DNA from: Nocardia suismassiliense
GTDB taxonomy: Bacteria > Actinomycetota > Actinomycetes > Mycobacteriales > Mycobacteriaceae
Direction: 5' to 3'
Length of the DNA stretch: 64,000 nt
Assembly (NCBI RefSeq): GCF_900269665.1
Contig: NZ_LT985361.1
Span: 2,910,514-2,974,513, forward strand
Under the pieces are notes generated by a model, which was not told the origin of the DNA, searched no databases, and saw only the letters and a list, made by a program, of their open reading frames with translations. Position numbers and translations under genes: made by a program. Positions 25,414 through 35,871 of the stretch are shown here, one piece after another. Positions within the stretch are counted from its first letter, which is position 1. The number at the start of each line of letters is the position of its first letter.

Positions 25414-26328
25414 GTGTCCGACCGGAACGAGACCATGCCGGGCAGCACTGATTCCGCGTCGGGACTGCCGCGGAATCCGGTCGCGCCCGCGGACACCACC
25501 GGCATCCTGCACCCGGACGAACAGGCCAAGTACCGCTCCCTGGCTAGGCTGCCGGCCGGCCCTGCGGTGGATCGTTTCGTCGAGTGGTATTGGTCGGTGC
25601 GCTGGGACCTGCACGGCCGGCCGCCATACCGGGCGGAGGTGCTCTCCTACCCGAGCGTCAACGTCACCTTCGAGCGATCCGCAACCCGCACAGGCGGTTT
25701 CGTCACCGGCGTGTGCACGACAAAATTCATCCGGGAACTGCACGGAGCGGGCGAGGTGTTCGGCGTGCGCTTCCGCGCGGGCGGTTTCGGCGCCTACACC
25801 GGACTCGACGTCGGTTCGTTCCGTGACACCACCGTCGACCTGATCGACGTCATGCCCGAGGCGCGCGGACTGACCGATCGCGTCCTGGACTCAGCCACCG
25901 ACGAGCAGCGCAGCGCCGTGCTCGACGAGTTCCTCGCGGCCCGGCCCGCCGCCGGCGATCCGACCTACCTCCTGGTGCTGCGCATCATCGATGCGATGGC
26001 CGGGGATGAGCGGTTGACCAGGGTCGACCAGATCACCGACCGATTCGGCATACCCACCCGCACCTTGCAGCGGATGTTCCGGCGCTACGTCGGCGCCGGC
26101 CCGAAGTGGGTGCTGCGCCGCTACCGGCTGCAAGACGGCGCCGAACTGCTCGCGCGCGGCCGCACCGAAGATCTCGCCGCATTGGCCGCCGAACTGGGAT
26201 ACTTCGATCAGGCGCACTTCTCGCGGGAGTTCACCGCGGAAGTCGGAATGGCTCCACTGGAATACGCCAAGAATTCGCTACGCTCGCGCAACGAGGTCAC
26301 GGCAAAGGTCTTGCCGACCAGGACATAG
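25414..26328 (+). CDS. AraC-family transcriptional regulator
   Basis: About 304 residues. The N-terminal part has the DUF6597-type ligand region (VDRFVEWYWSVRW, LSYPSVNVTFE, GVRFRAGGFGAY). The C-terminal part has the two-HTH AraC domain (ITDRFGIPTRTLQRMFRRYV, then LAALAAELGYFDQAHFSREF). GTG 25414 is chosen; ATG 25435 is an alternative. It is divergent from the VOC gene. In related genomes such pairs form a small sensing module, an inference here. Confidence 0.88.
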   Translation: MSDRNETMPGSTDSASGLPRNPVAPADTTGILHPDEQAKYRSLARLPAGPAVDRFVEWYWSVRWDLHGRPPYRAEVLSYPSVNVTFERSATRTGGFVTGVCTTKFIRELHGAGEVFGVRFRAGGFGAYTGLDVGSFRDTTVDLIDVMPEARGLTDRVLDSATDEQRSAVLDEFLAARPAAGDPTYLLVLRIIDAMAGDERLTRVDQITDRFGIPTRTLQRMFRRYVGAGPKWVLRRYRLQDGAELLARGRTEDLAALAAELGYFDQAHFSREFTAEVGMAPLEYAKNSLRSRNEVTAKVLPTRT

Positions 26329-26437
26329 CTGCCGGGCCGACCGTATTCGACCATTCGACCACGGGCTCGGGAATACCTCCCGGAACTCTTAGTTGAATGT
26401 TGCACTACCTACTGTCAGCCAATTGAGGGAGCTGGAC

Positions 26438-26851
26438 ATGGATGTCGTGGTGTTGATCGGACGGGTGTTGTTCTCGGTGTTGTTCCTCAGCTCAGCGCTC
26501 GGTCACGTCATGCAGACCGAAGCGATGGCGGGTTACGCGGCGAGCAAGGGGGTGCCGATGGCGAAGCTCTCGGTGCTCGGCTCGGGTGCGCTGTTCGGCC
26601 TCGGTGGACTGAGCGTGCTGCTCGGCGTGTGGGCCGATCTCGGCTCGCTGCTGCTCGCGGCGTTGTTGCTGGTGACCGCGGTGCTGATGCACCCGTTCTG
26701 GAAGGAAACCGATCCGCAGGCCAAGCAGGGCGAGATGGTCAACTTCAACAAGAACGTGGCGCTGGCCGGTGCCGCGTTGATGCTGTTCGCGTTCTTCGCG
26801 CACGTCGATGACCTCGGATTGACCATCACCGGACCGCTTTTCGACCTCTGA
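26438..26851 (+). CDS. DoxX-family membrane protein
   Basis: A 137-residue protein with four hydrophobic helices (VVLIGRVLFSVLFLSSALGH, LSVLGSGALFGLGGLSVLLG, LGSLLLAALLLVTAVLM, and ALAGAALMLFAFFA) and the HPFWKETDPQAKQGEMVNFNKN loop typical of the DoxX/YphA group. Mycobacterial DoxX has been tied to redox homeostasis with SseA and SodA. ATG 26438 has a good SD (GAGGGA, 7 bp away). An upstream in-frame ATG at 26393 lacks one. Confidence 0.88.
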   Translation: MDVVVLIGRVLFSVLFLSSALGHVMQTEAMAGYAASKGVPMAKLSVLGSGALFGLGGLSVLLGVWADLGSLLLAALLLVTAVLMHPFWKETDPQAKQGEMVNFNKNVALAGAALMLFAFFAHVDDLGLTITGPLFDL

Positions 26852-26904
26852 TCTTGCTTGCCGCGCTAATATTGCGCGTCCTTTTTACTGCAGGAGAGGA
26901 ACGC

Positions 26905-26964
26905 ATGGACATCATCGGAGCGATTCTGGGCTTATTCTGGGCGAACTATCGGCAGTGGCCGTAA
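26905..26964 (+). CDS. Possible 19-residue hydrophobic micropeptide
   Basis: Very short frame encoding MDIIGAILGLFWANYRQWP, preceded by a near-perfect SD (AGGAGAGGA) at a good distance in an otherwise non-coding gap. The hydrophobic N-terminus and Trp/Arg end would suit a membrane-associated peptide. There is no homology evidence. Confidence 0.35.
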   Translation: MDIIGAILGLFWANYRQWP

Positions 26965-27333
26965 TGGCACGCTAGTCCCAGGCTCGGACGGCCCGTCCCG
27001 GTGCAAGATTCGCGCGCCGAGGCGGGCTGGTGTCTGTTCGATCGACGCTGGTATGTGACGAATATCCCAGGGGGACAAGATCGTTCACGGGGGTTGTGCT
27101 CGATCACAGTTTACCGGCCGGACAATTGTGTCCGCGCTGGTTGCCGATGCCCTTCCCGCATTTCCTGGCGAACGTGTGGCGCCAATACCCGGACACCTCC
27201 AATGTGATGTGTCGCGATTGCTGTTACTTCCGGTCCGTTTGCCGCTAGGGTCGAACCGAGTCGCTGCGCCGGGGCACGTCTTGGTATGGAACCCGGACGT
27301 AGGCACCCTTAAACCGCACAGTTGGAGGAGAGA
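26965..27333. other. Gap upstream of the universal stress protein gene
   Basis: About 370 bp without a credible gene; it presumably carries the stress-protein promoter. A possible -10 TAGGGT lies near 27246. A GGGGAC near 27071 is not part of a full DosR box. Confidence 0.4.
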
Positions 27334-27786
27334 ATGACCGCCTACCGGACCATTGTTGTCGGTACTGATGGCTCGGACTCGTCATACGTCGCCGTCGAGA
27401 AGGCCGCCGCGCTGGCTGGAGTGTCCGCCGCGACCCTGGTCATCGCGTGTGCCTACTACCCGACCGACGATCGCGACGTGGCCGCCGCCGCCGATGTGCT
27501 CAAGGAAGAGGCCTACCAGGTGCGCGGGTCCGCCCCCACCAACGAGATCCTGCGCACCGCGCGGGACAAGGCCGCGGCCGCGGGCGCGGTGGACATCGTC
27601 GAGCGCGCCGTGGTCGGCGAGCCGGTCGAGTCGCTGCTCACGCTGACCAAGGAAGTGGACGCCGATCTGCTCGTGGTCGGTAACCGCGGGCTGAACACGC
27701 TGACCGGTCGCCTGCTCGGCTCCGTCCCGTCGGACGTCGCCCGCAAGTCGCGCTCGGATGTGCTGATCGTGCACACCGTTCGCTAG
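27334..27786 (+). CDS. Universal stress protein (cAMP-binding Rv1636 type)
   Basis: A 150-residue single USP domain. It starts YRTIVVGTDGSDSS and ends with the nucleotide-binding signature VVGNRGLNTLTGRLLGSVP (G-x2-G-x9-G-S). Sequence and position between uvrB and uvrA match M. tuberculosis Rv1636, which binds cAMP in preference to ATP. That specificity is transferred by homology. ATG 27334 has a strong SD (GGAGGAG); an upstream TTG is unnecessary. Confidence 0.93.
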   Translation: MTAYRTIVVGTDGSDSSYVAVEKAAALAGVSAATLVIACAYYPTDDRDVAAAADVLKEEAYQVRGSAPTNEILRTARDKAAAAGAVDIVERAVVGEPVESLLTLTKEVDADLLVVGNRGLNTLTGRLLGSVPSDVARKSRSDVLIVHTVR

Positions 27787-27796
27787 CAGAACTTCC

Positions 27797-27838
27797 GAGA
27801 ACTCCGCATTGCACCCGGTGGCGCAATGCGGAGTTCTC
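27797..27838. terminator. Bidirectional terminator between USP and HelD genes
   Basis: Perfect 16-bp stem GAGAACTCCGCATTGC (27797-27812) / GCAATGCGGAGTTCTC (27823-27838) with a 10-nt loop, between two convergent genes. Confidence 0.85.
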
Positions 27839-27872
27839 GCGTTTCAGCGCAGGGCAACGCGGGGCACGCTTT

Positions 27873-30176
27873 TCAGCGCAGCGCGCGCAACACCTCCGGC
27901 AGTTCCTCGCTGTGCACCACACCCAGACGCTGCGTCGCACGGGTCAGCGCAACGTACAGATCGTTGAGCCCACGCGGTGATTCGTCCAGGATCGCTTGCG
28001 GCTCCACCAGATACACCGCGTCGAACTCCAGCCCCTTCACGTCGTGCACGGTCAGCACCCGCACCGATTCACCGGCCAGGTCGGCCAGTTCCTCCACCAG
28101 CGCGTGCGGCGCGATCACCGCGGTGGTGCCCGGCCCGGTCTCCCCGGCGACCAGCTTCGCGATCTGGTCGCGCACGTCGCTCGCGGCGACCCGGTAGCCG
28201 CGCGGCGGGTTTCCGCTGTCGCGCACCGAGCGTGGCGCCGAGGCCGCCGGATCGATCGCGGCGAGCACGTCCGCGGCCACGTCCATGATCTCGGCCGGGG
28301 TCCGGTAGTTGACGGTCAGTTCGGTGAGCTTCCACCGTTTGGCCACATACGGTTCCAGCACCCGCTGCCAGGACGAGGCGCCGGCCGGGTCACCGGTCTG
28401 CGCGACATCGCCGACCACGGTGATCCAGCGATTCGGGATGCGCCGCATCACCATTCGCCACGCCATCTCCGAGAGCTCCTGCGCCTCGTCCACGATGACG
28501 TGCCCGTAGGTCCAGGTGCGGTCGCCCGCGGCGCGTTCGGCGGTGGTCTGCCTGGTGCGCACGTCCTGGCGTTCGGCGAGCTGGCTCGCGTCGATCAGGT
28601 CGTAGGCCATCAGGATTTCCGGATCGAGGTCGTCTTCCAGATCCTGTGGCGCCGAACCGGTCAGGATGTCGAGCGCGTCCTGCGCCTCGGCCAGCTGTGC
28701 GCGCCAGCGGCGCCGGGAACGTTCGCGCTCCTCGGTGTCGTCCACGCCGAGCAGCTCGGCCAGCTCGTCGAGCAGCGGGGCGTCGGCGGCGCTGAATTCA
28801 CCGTTGTCCGGCCGCACCAGCTCGGCGCGGTCCTCGGCCGACAGCGTGCTCGCGACCCGATCGAGCCGCTTGGGATCGGCGAGCAGATCGGCGAGCACGT
28901 CCTGCGGGGACAGCAGCGGCCACAGCGTGCCGATGGCCTGCTGGATCTCCTGATCGGCCCGCATCTCGTCGCGGATCTCGGCAATGTCGGTGCGGCTGAG
29001 CAGGCTCGGGCCGCCGGACAGGTCGCCGCCCATCGTCTCGGCCAGCTGATCGGTGAGCGCGTCGATCACCGCGCTGGTGAAGATCGGCTTGGCCAGGTTG
29101 TGCGGCCTGCGCGAGGAGCGTGCGCGGCCGCGGGCCTTGGTGGCGATCTTGCGGTCCAGCGTCACCGGGTAGCCGTCGAAGCTGAGCCGGATCGGTTCGG
29201 CCGGTACTTCCTGCCGGTCGCGGACCGCCTGCTTGAGCACCTCCAGCATGTCCAGCGAGCCCTTGATCTCGCCGGCCCGCAACGAATCCTCCCTGCTGGC
29301 TTTCACACCCGGGTAGAGGTCGCCGATGGTGGACAGCAGCACGCCGGTCTCACCGAGCGAGGGCAGCACCTGACCGATGTAGTCGAGGAAAGTGGCGTTC
29401 GGCCCGATGATCAGCACACCGCTCTTGGCCAGCTGCTGGCGGTAGGTGTAGAGCAGATAGGCCGCGCGGTGCAGCGCGACGGCCGTCTTACCGGTGCCCG
29501 GCCCGCCCTGCACGACCAGCACGCTCTTGTGTTCCGAGCGGATGATCGCGTCCTGCTCGTGCTGGATCGTCTCGACGATGTCGTTCATGTGCCCGGTGCG
29601 GGCCGCGTTGAGCGCGGCGAGCAGCGCGCTCTCGCTGCCGACCCCGCCGTCGTCGTCGGTCGCGCCTGCCCGGCGGGCGGCGTCCAGGTCGAGGTATTCG
29701 TCGTTGATCGCGGTGACGCTGCGGTTGCGCGAGCGGATGTGCCTGCGCCGGGTCACGCCGTCCGGTGCGGCGGTGGTGGCCAGGTAGAACGGGCGGGCCA
29801 GCGGGGCGCGCCAGTCCAGCAGCAGCGTCTCGTAGTCGTCCTTCTCGTCGAGGATGCCGAGCCTGCCGATGTAGCGGTACTCGTCGGCCAGATCGATCCG
29901 GCCGAAACACAGACCGTGTTCGGCCGCATCGTATTTGGCCAGATCCTCGGTATAGAGCTGGCTGAACGATTCGCGCTCGCTGCGTGCCTGCGGGGTGCCG
30001 CCGGATTCCAGCAGCACGGTGCGTAACCGGTTGCGCGCGTACTCGCGCATTTCGTCGAGCCGGTCGTACAGCACCGAGAGGTACGCCTGTTCCTGCTCGG
30101 TCTCGCGGGTCAGCTCCGGCGCGCCGTCACTGGCGGCACGATCCTGAGTGAGGTCGGGCAAACTGAACTCCTTCAC
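27873..30176 (-). CDS. helD: HelD/HelR-type RNA polymerase recycling ATPase
   Basis: About 767 residues of the UvrD-like HelD family. An N-terminal coiled coil (EQEQAYLSVLYDRLDEMREYARNR) enters the polymerase channels. Then come GRIDL...YIGRLGI, Walker A VVQGGPGTGKTAVALH, an insertion region, Walker B HVIVDEAQELS and the C-terminal helicase motif LYVALTRATQRLGVVH. HelD proteins release stalled RNA polymerase from DNA; actinobacterial HelR also protects against rifamycins. Which subtype this is cannot be settled by eye. GTG 30176 (MKEFSLPDL) is tentative since no SD is visible. Confidence 0.88.
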   Translation of the reverse strand: MKEFSLPDLTQDRAASDGAPELTRETEQEQAYLSVLYDRLDEMREYARNRLRTVLLESGGTPQARSERESFSQLYTEDLAKYDAAEHGLCFGRIDLADEYRYIGRLGILDEKDDYETLLLDWRAPLARPFYLATTAAPDGVTRRRHIRSRNRSVTAINDEYLDLDAARRAGATDDDGGVGSESALLAALNAARTGHMNDIVETIQHEQDAIIRSEHKSVLVVQGGPGTGKTAVALHRAAYLLYTYRQQLAKSGVLIIGPNATFLDYIGQVLPSLGETGVLLSTIGDLYPGVKASREDSLRAGEIKGSLDMLEVLKQAVRDRQEVPAEPIRLSFDGYPVTLDRKIATKARGRARSSRRPHNLAKPIFTSAVIDALTDQLAETMGGDLSGGPSLLSRTDIAEIRDEMRADQEIQQAIGTLWPLLSPQDVLADLLADPKRLDRVASTLSAEDRAELVRPDNGEFSAADAPLLDELAELLGVDDTEERERSRRRWRAQLAEAQDALDILTGSAPQDLEDDLDPEILMAYDLIDASQLAERQDVRTRQTTAERAAGDRTWTYGHVIVDEAQELSEMAWRMVMRRIPNRWITVVGDVAQTGDPAGASSWQRVLEPYVAKRWKLTELTVNYRTPAEIMDVAADVLAAIDPAASAPRSVRDSGNPPRGYRVAASDVRDQIAKLVAGETGPGTTAVIAPHALVEELADLAGESVRVLTVHDVKGLEFDAVYLVEPQAILDESPRGLNDLYVALTRATQRLGVVHSEELPEVLRALR

Positions 30177-30185
30177 CGCGATGAG

Positions 30186-30232
30186 CCGAGCGAACGCTAC
30201 ACACGCACGGCAATGCGCACGCGAACGCTCGG
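30186..30232. promoter_or_regulatory. Repeat element upstream of the HelD-type gene
   Basis: GCGAACGCT occurs twice (30190-30198, 30221-30229), and the outer ends CCGAGCG / CGCTCGG form an inverted repeat (30186-30192, 30226-30232). It lies 10-56 bp upstream of the start codon, either operator or leader hairpin. Confidence 0.4.
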
Positions 30233-30347
30233 AAAACAAGGTTGTCGAGTCTACTGCGATTGCGGCGAACTCGCCGTAACCGCTGGTGAACCGCGGTTCC
30301 GGCCGGACCGGCAGCAGCGCGTGTTCGAGAATCATCGGTGGAGCATG

Positions 30348-31694
30348 TCAGGACGCGTGCGTGCTGTTCGGCCTGCGTCCCTTGCTGACCGCGCCCTCGC
30401 GATGCCCGGTCGGCTTGGCCCGATACATCGCCAGGTCCGCGTCGTGCAGCACGGCCTCGGGGGTGCGGCGGTCGCCTACGGTGAGCGGGGTGACGCCGAT
30501 CGAGGCGTTCACCTCGATCCGGTGCCCGCGCGCGATGATCGGCTCAGCCATCGTCGAGCGCAGCCGGGCCACCAGCGCGTCGATGTCGACCCGCCGGGTG
30601 CGCCCGGACAGCAGCACCAGGAATTCGTCGCCGCCGAGCCTGCCGACCAGGTCGTCGCCGCGCAGCGCGCGCTGCAACCGTTGCGCGACGATCTGCAGCA
30701 CGGTGTCGCCGATCGCGTGCCCGAGCGTGTCGTTGATGGCCTTGAACCCGTCCAGATCGATGAACAGCACGGTGGACACCGGCAGGTCCTCGCTGGTGGC
30801 CAGCGCGCCCGCCAGCTGGGACAGGATCAGCGAACGGTTCGCCAGCCCGGTGAGCGAGTCGTGGGTGGCCTGGTACTCCAATTGCCGTCTGCTGGCCCGG
30901 AACTCGGTGATGTCGGCGAACGAGGACACCGCCGACGAGCGCGGGTCGTCGGGATTGAGCAGGCGGCTGCTGCCGGAGAGCCAGCGCCGCTGCCCGTCGG
31001 CGCGGTCGACGCCGAAGACGTAGCCGGTGATGGTCTCGCCGGTGGCGAGTGTGCGGGCGATCGGGTGGCGGGTCGGCGGCAGTGGTTGCGCGTTCGCGTC
31101 GAGCAGGGTCATCGGCAGGGACTGGATGGTTTTGCCGATGAGCTCGTCGCGGGCATTCTCGCTGCCGAAAATTCGCATGGCCGCGGGGTTGGCCGACTCG
31201 ATGCGACCCTCCGGATCGATCACCACCACGCCCTCTTCCAGCTGGGAGACGACCGTGGTGAAGTGTTGCTCGGCCAGGTGCTGTGCGGCTTCGGCGTGGC
31301 GCTGCGCGGTGAGGTCGTGGATGACGACCTGATAGGCGAGGTGGTCGTGCCAGGCGGTGAGCACCGACACGGTCTCCACCGGCACCGGGACGCCGTCCAC
31401 CCGGACCAGCGTCATCTCGGTCGGCACCGAGGCGGCGCCCTTGGTGGTGAGGTGGCTGATCCGCTCCAGCATGCCGGGGACCGAGCCGGGATGGACGAAC
31501 TGGGTGAGTGGCTTGCCGATCACGTCGTCGGCGCTGTCGGCGGCGAGCAGACGCACGGTGGCAGGGTTGACGTAGACAACGACCCCGCGCTCGTGCACGC
31601 AGATGCCGTCGGGCGTGTGCTCGACGAGAGAACGGTAGCGCTCAGCTAGCTGCTCGGCGGCGTCGACCGCAGCGGCTACCTTGTCCTCACCCAC
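30348..31694 (-). CDS. PAS-PAS-GGDEF diguanylate cyclase
   Basis: A 448-residue protein with two PAS domains (about 15-130 and 140-265) followed by a GGDEF domain (about 275-435). The active site is intact (RLGGDEFLVLL). An RGDD five residues before it matches the RxxD inhibitory I-site, so the enzyme should make c-di-GMP and be product-inhibited. No EAL domain or transmembrane helix is present, so the sensor is probably cytosolic. The start is GTG 31694, divergent from the ketosynthase gene. Confidence 0.92.
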   Translation of the reverse strand: MGEDKVAAAVDAAEQLAERYRSLVEHTPDGICVHERGVVVYVNPATVRLLAADSADDVIGKPLTQFVHPGSVPGMLERISHLTTKGAASVPTEMTLVRVDGVPVPVETVSVLTAWHDHLAYQVVIHDLTAQRHAEAAQHLAEQHFTTVVSQLEEGVVVIDPEGRIESANPAAMRIFGSENARDELIGKTIQSLPMTLLDANAQPLPPTRHPIARTLATGETITGYVFGVDRADGQRRWLSGSSRLLNPDDPRSSAVSSFADITEFRASRRQLEYQATHDSLTGLANRSLILSQLAGALATSEDLPVSTVLFIDLDGFKAINDTLGHAIGDTVLQIVAQRLQRALRGDDLVGRLGGDEFLVLLSGRTRRVDIDALVARLRSTMAEPIIARGHRIEVNASIGVTPLTVGDRRTPEAVLHDADLAMYRAKPTGHREGAVSKGRRPNSTHAS

Positions 31695-31833
31695 TCGAAC
31701 CCCCGATCGTCGACCCGATTATGGCCATTGGAACATGGGATTATTCTGGTATCGACGTGCAGAAGATCACAGCGTCGACGCTATTGCTTCGATCACAGTT
31801 CGAGCACTTGATCGGGCTCTGTCTGGTGATCAT

Positions 31834-31851
31834 TACAGAACCGGTTCTGTA
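31834..31851. promoter_or_regulatory. 18-bp perfect palindrome on the ketosynthase promoter
   Basis: TACAGAACCGGTTCTGTA is fully self-complementary. A possible -35 TTGATC (31808-31813) and -10 CATTAC (31831-31836, 17-bp spacing) place it on the transcription start. The AGAAC-NN-GTTCT core is of the kind bound by TetR-family lipid regulators such as KstR. No such regulator is adjacent. Confidence 0.7.
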
Positions 31852-31905
31852 GAAATATCTCGGCCGACCGCAGATCGGCCCAGGAATCGGCGAAGGAGCG
31901 ATGCT

Positions 31906-33096
31906 ATGCCGGACACCATCCCGAACAACCGACAACAGCATCAAGATCATATGACGTTCGCCGGGATCGGTGCCGTCACGGCATACGGCTGGGGCCGTGA
32001 GGCTTTGTGGCACGGTCTGCTGAGCGGAAAATCGGCCGCGTCGGTGCAGTCGGGTTACGGTCCGGGCCGCGATCAGGATGCCTGGGTTTCGCTGGTGCCC
32101 GACGGTGGCGATCATGCGGTCAGCACCAGCCGGTACGGGCGAGCGATGCACGAGTCGGCCCGCGAGGCGATCACCGATGCGCTGGCGCGCGGGTGGCGGC
32201 CCGGCCGGACGGTCGGCGTGCTGCACGCGATCGTGCTGGGTGACGTGGTCAACTGGCGTGACTTCTACCTCGTCGATCACGGCCATCGACGGTCCCGCGA
32301 CTACATGCGGTTGATCCCGTCCACCCCGGTCTCGGTGCTCATGCAGGAATACGGCTTCCACGGCCCCGCCATGAACGTGTCCGCGGCGTGCAGTTCGGCC
32401 AATGTCGCGCTGATCACCGCGCAGCTCTGGCTCGACGCCGGCATCGCCGACGACGTGGTGTGTATCGCCACCGATATGTCCGCCACCCCCGACATGGTCG
32501 AGCACTTCGTCGGCCTCGGCGCCGCGGTGACCGACACCGACCCGTTGGACGGGTGCCGTCCGTTCCAGGAGGGCAGCCGCGGCTTCAGCTTCGGTGAGGC
32601 GTCGGTGGCGTTCGTGCTGAGCCGTTCGGTGGATCGGCCCTACGCGGCGATGCTCGGAGGCGGGATGACCAACGACGCCTATCACGTGGTGTCGGTGGAC
32701 CCCACCCATGAGCAGATCTTCGAATGCACCCGCCGTGCCCTCGACAACGCCGGGGTGACCGCGCAGGACGTGCGCTATTTCAACGCGCACGGCACCGGTA
32801 CCCGGCAATGCGATATGGCAGAGCGGGATCTGCTGACCAATCTGTTCGACGATCGGCCGCACATCTACGCGCTCAAACCGCTGGCGGGTCACTGTCAGGG
32901 TGCGGCGGCCGGTGTGGAGGTGGCGGTGGCCGCGCTCGGGTACGACCGCGGCATCGTGCCCGCGGCGCCGATCGTCGCGGCACCGCATCCCCGGCTGCTG
33001 GATGGACCGCAGCCGTTCGAAGGTGGCATCACCGCGAAACTGTCGCTGGGCATGGGCGGCAACAACTCTGTTGTGCTGCTCGGGCCTGCCGATTGA
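31906..33096 (+). CDS. Stand-alone beta-ketoacyl synthase (KAS II-like)
   Basis: A 396-residue thiolase-fold condensing enzyme. The nucleophile Cys is in NVSAACSSANVAL. The two catalytic histidines are in FNAHGTGTRQCD and LKPLAGHCQGAAAG, so it looks active. No acyl carrier protein, ketoreductase or acyltransferase is near, so it must work with enzymes from elsewhere, perhaps in lipid or polyketide starter formation. ATG 31906 has GAAGGAG 8 bp upstream. It is preceded by the 18-bp palindrome. Confidence 0.9.
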   Translation: MPDTIPNNRQQHQDHMTFAGIGAVTAYGWGREALWHGLLSGKSAASVQSGYGPGRDQDAWVSLVPDGGDHAVSTSRYGRAMHESAREAITDALARGWRPGRTVGVLHAIVLGDVVNWRDFYLVDHGHRRSRDYMRLIPSTPVSVLMQEYGFHGPAMNVSAACSSANVALITAQLWLDAGIADDVVCIATDMSATPDMVEHFVGLGAAVTDTDPLDGCRPFQEGSRGFSFGEASVAFVLSRSVDRPYAAMLGGGMTNDAYHVVSVDPTHEQIFECTRRALDNAGVTAQDVRYFNAHGTGTRQCDMAERDLLTNLFDDRPHIYALKPLAGHCQGAAAGVEVAVAALGYDRGIVPAAPIVAAPHPRLLDGPQPFEGGITAKLSLGMGGNNSVVLLGPAD

Positions 33097-33125
33097 GATT
33101 GCCGGCACAACTCTGCCTCGCTGGT

Positions 33126-34961
<1,836 letters not shown>

Positions 34962-34975
34962 TCAGGGCGTGTCAC

Positions 34976-35749
34976 ATGAAGTCGTCGGGATTGCTGCATC
35001 CGTCCGCACCACAACATTGGCTGACCGCAAGTGATCTCGATTTGGCGGTGACCACGTTCGGCGCGGTGCCGGACGTGGACGTGACGCGGGCGGTCCGGGC
35101 GATCGGCCGGGTGCTGCGCCGCCACCATCTCGACGCGGCGACCAGGGTCCGGGTCACCGCGCCGCCGGAGACCGACGCGGTGACGGTGGTGCAGGCCAAT
35201 ATTCGTTGCCGCGGTGTCGCCACCCGGGTGCAGGTGACCGGGCCCGGCGGGTTCGCGGTCACCTTCGCCGCCGAACGGCTGGACCGGCAGCTGGCCCGGC
35301 TCGCGACGAGCACGAGCCGGGATTGGCCCGATCCGGCGCGTCCGCCGCTGGCTCAGGTCACCGAGCCGCGCCCGATCGTGCGTCGCAAGCCGGTCGAGCT
35401 ACTCACCGGCACCCCCGCCGAGGCGACGGCGGTGATGGATGCGATGGACTACGACGCGTACTTGTTCACCGACGGCGAGACCGGCCTGGACGCGGTGGTG
35501 GCGTGGGGTGACCCGCTCGGCGTTCGGCTGTCCCGCCAGGATGCGGTGACGAACGGCCCGCAGCGGGTGAATCTGCTACCGATCGCGGTGGATCCGGAAC
35601 CGGCACCCGTCCTGGACGAGGACCGGGCCGCGCGGATTCTGTGTCATCACGGCCTGCCGTTCCTGTTCTTCACCGACTCTATCGACGGGCGCGGCCGACT
35701 GCTGTACCGGCGTTACGACGGCGATCTGAGCCTCGTGGAACCGGCCTGA
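34976..35749 (+). CDS. Ribosome hibernation factor-like protein (DATIN/long-HPF type)
   Basis: About 257 residues. The N-terminal 100 residues fit an HPF/S30AE-type alpha-beta domain (VTRAVRAIGRVLRRHHLD, then GFAVTFAAERLDRQLARLA). Two copies of the S30AE C-terminal motif follow: KPVELLTGTPAEATAVMDAM with YLFTDGETGLDAVVAW, and LPFLFFTDSIDGRGRLLYRR with DGDLSLVEP. Long HPF dimerises ribosomes into inactive 100S particles; mycobacterial DosR-regulon homologues repress translation in dormancy. ATG 34976 is chosen; ATG 34928 would add 16 residues. A DosR-type box lies about 65 bp upstream. Confidence 0.8.
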   Translation: MKSSGLLHPSAPQHWLTASDLDLAVTTFGAVPDVDVTRAVRAIGRVLRRHHLDAATRVRVTAPPETDAVTVVQANIRCRGVATRVQVTGPGGFAVTFAAERLDRQLARLATSTSRDWPDPARPPLAQVTEPRPIVRRKPVELLTGTPAEATAVMDAMDYDAYLFTDGETGLDAVVAWGDPLGVRLSRQDAVTNGPQRVNLLPIAVDPEPAPVLDEDRAARILCHHGLPFLFFTDSIDGRGRLLYRRYDGDLSLVEPA

Positions 35750-35871
35750 CAGCAATACCGGTTGCACGATCCCTCATGCCCGTACGAACCGGTCCGACGG
35801 TGCCGGGCGTCTGAAGGAACCGGTCTGACGGCCAACGGTTTCCAGGCTGAGCCGCCACCACGGCGTTCCGG

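Noticed and set aside
27070..27090. GGGGACAAGATCGTTCAC upstream of the universal stress gene as a DosR box
   Set aside because: Only the GGGGAC part matches; the symmetric CCC half is absent.
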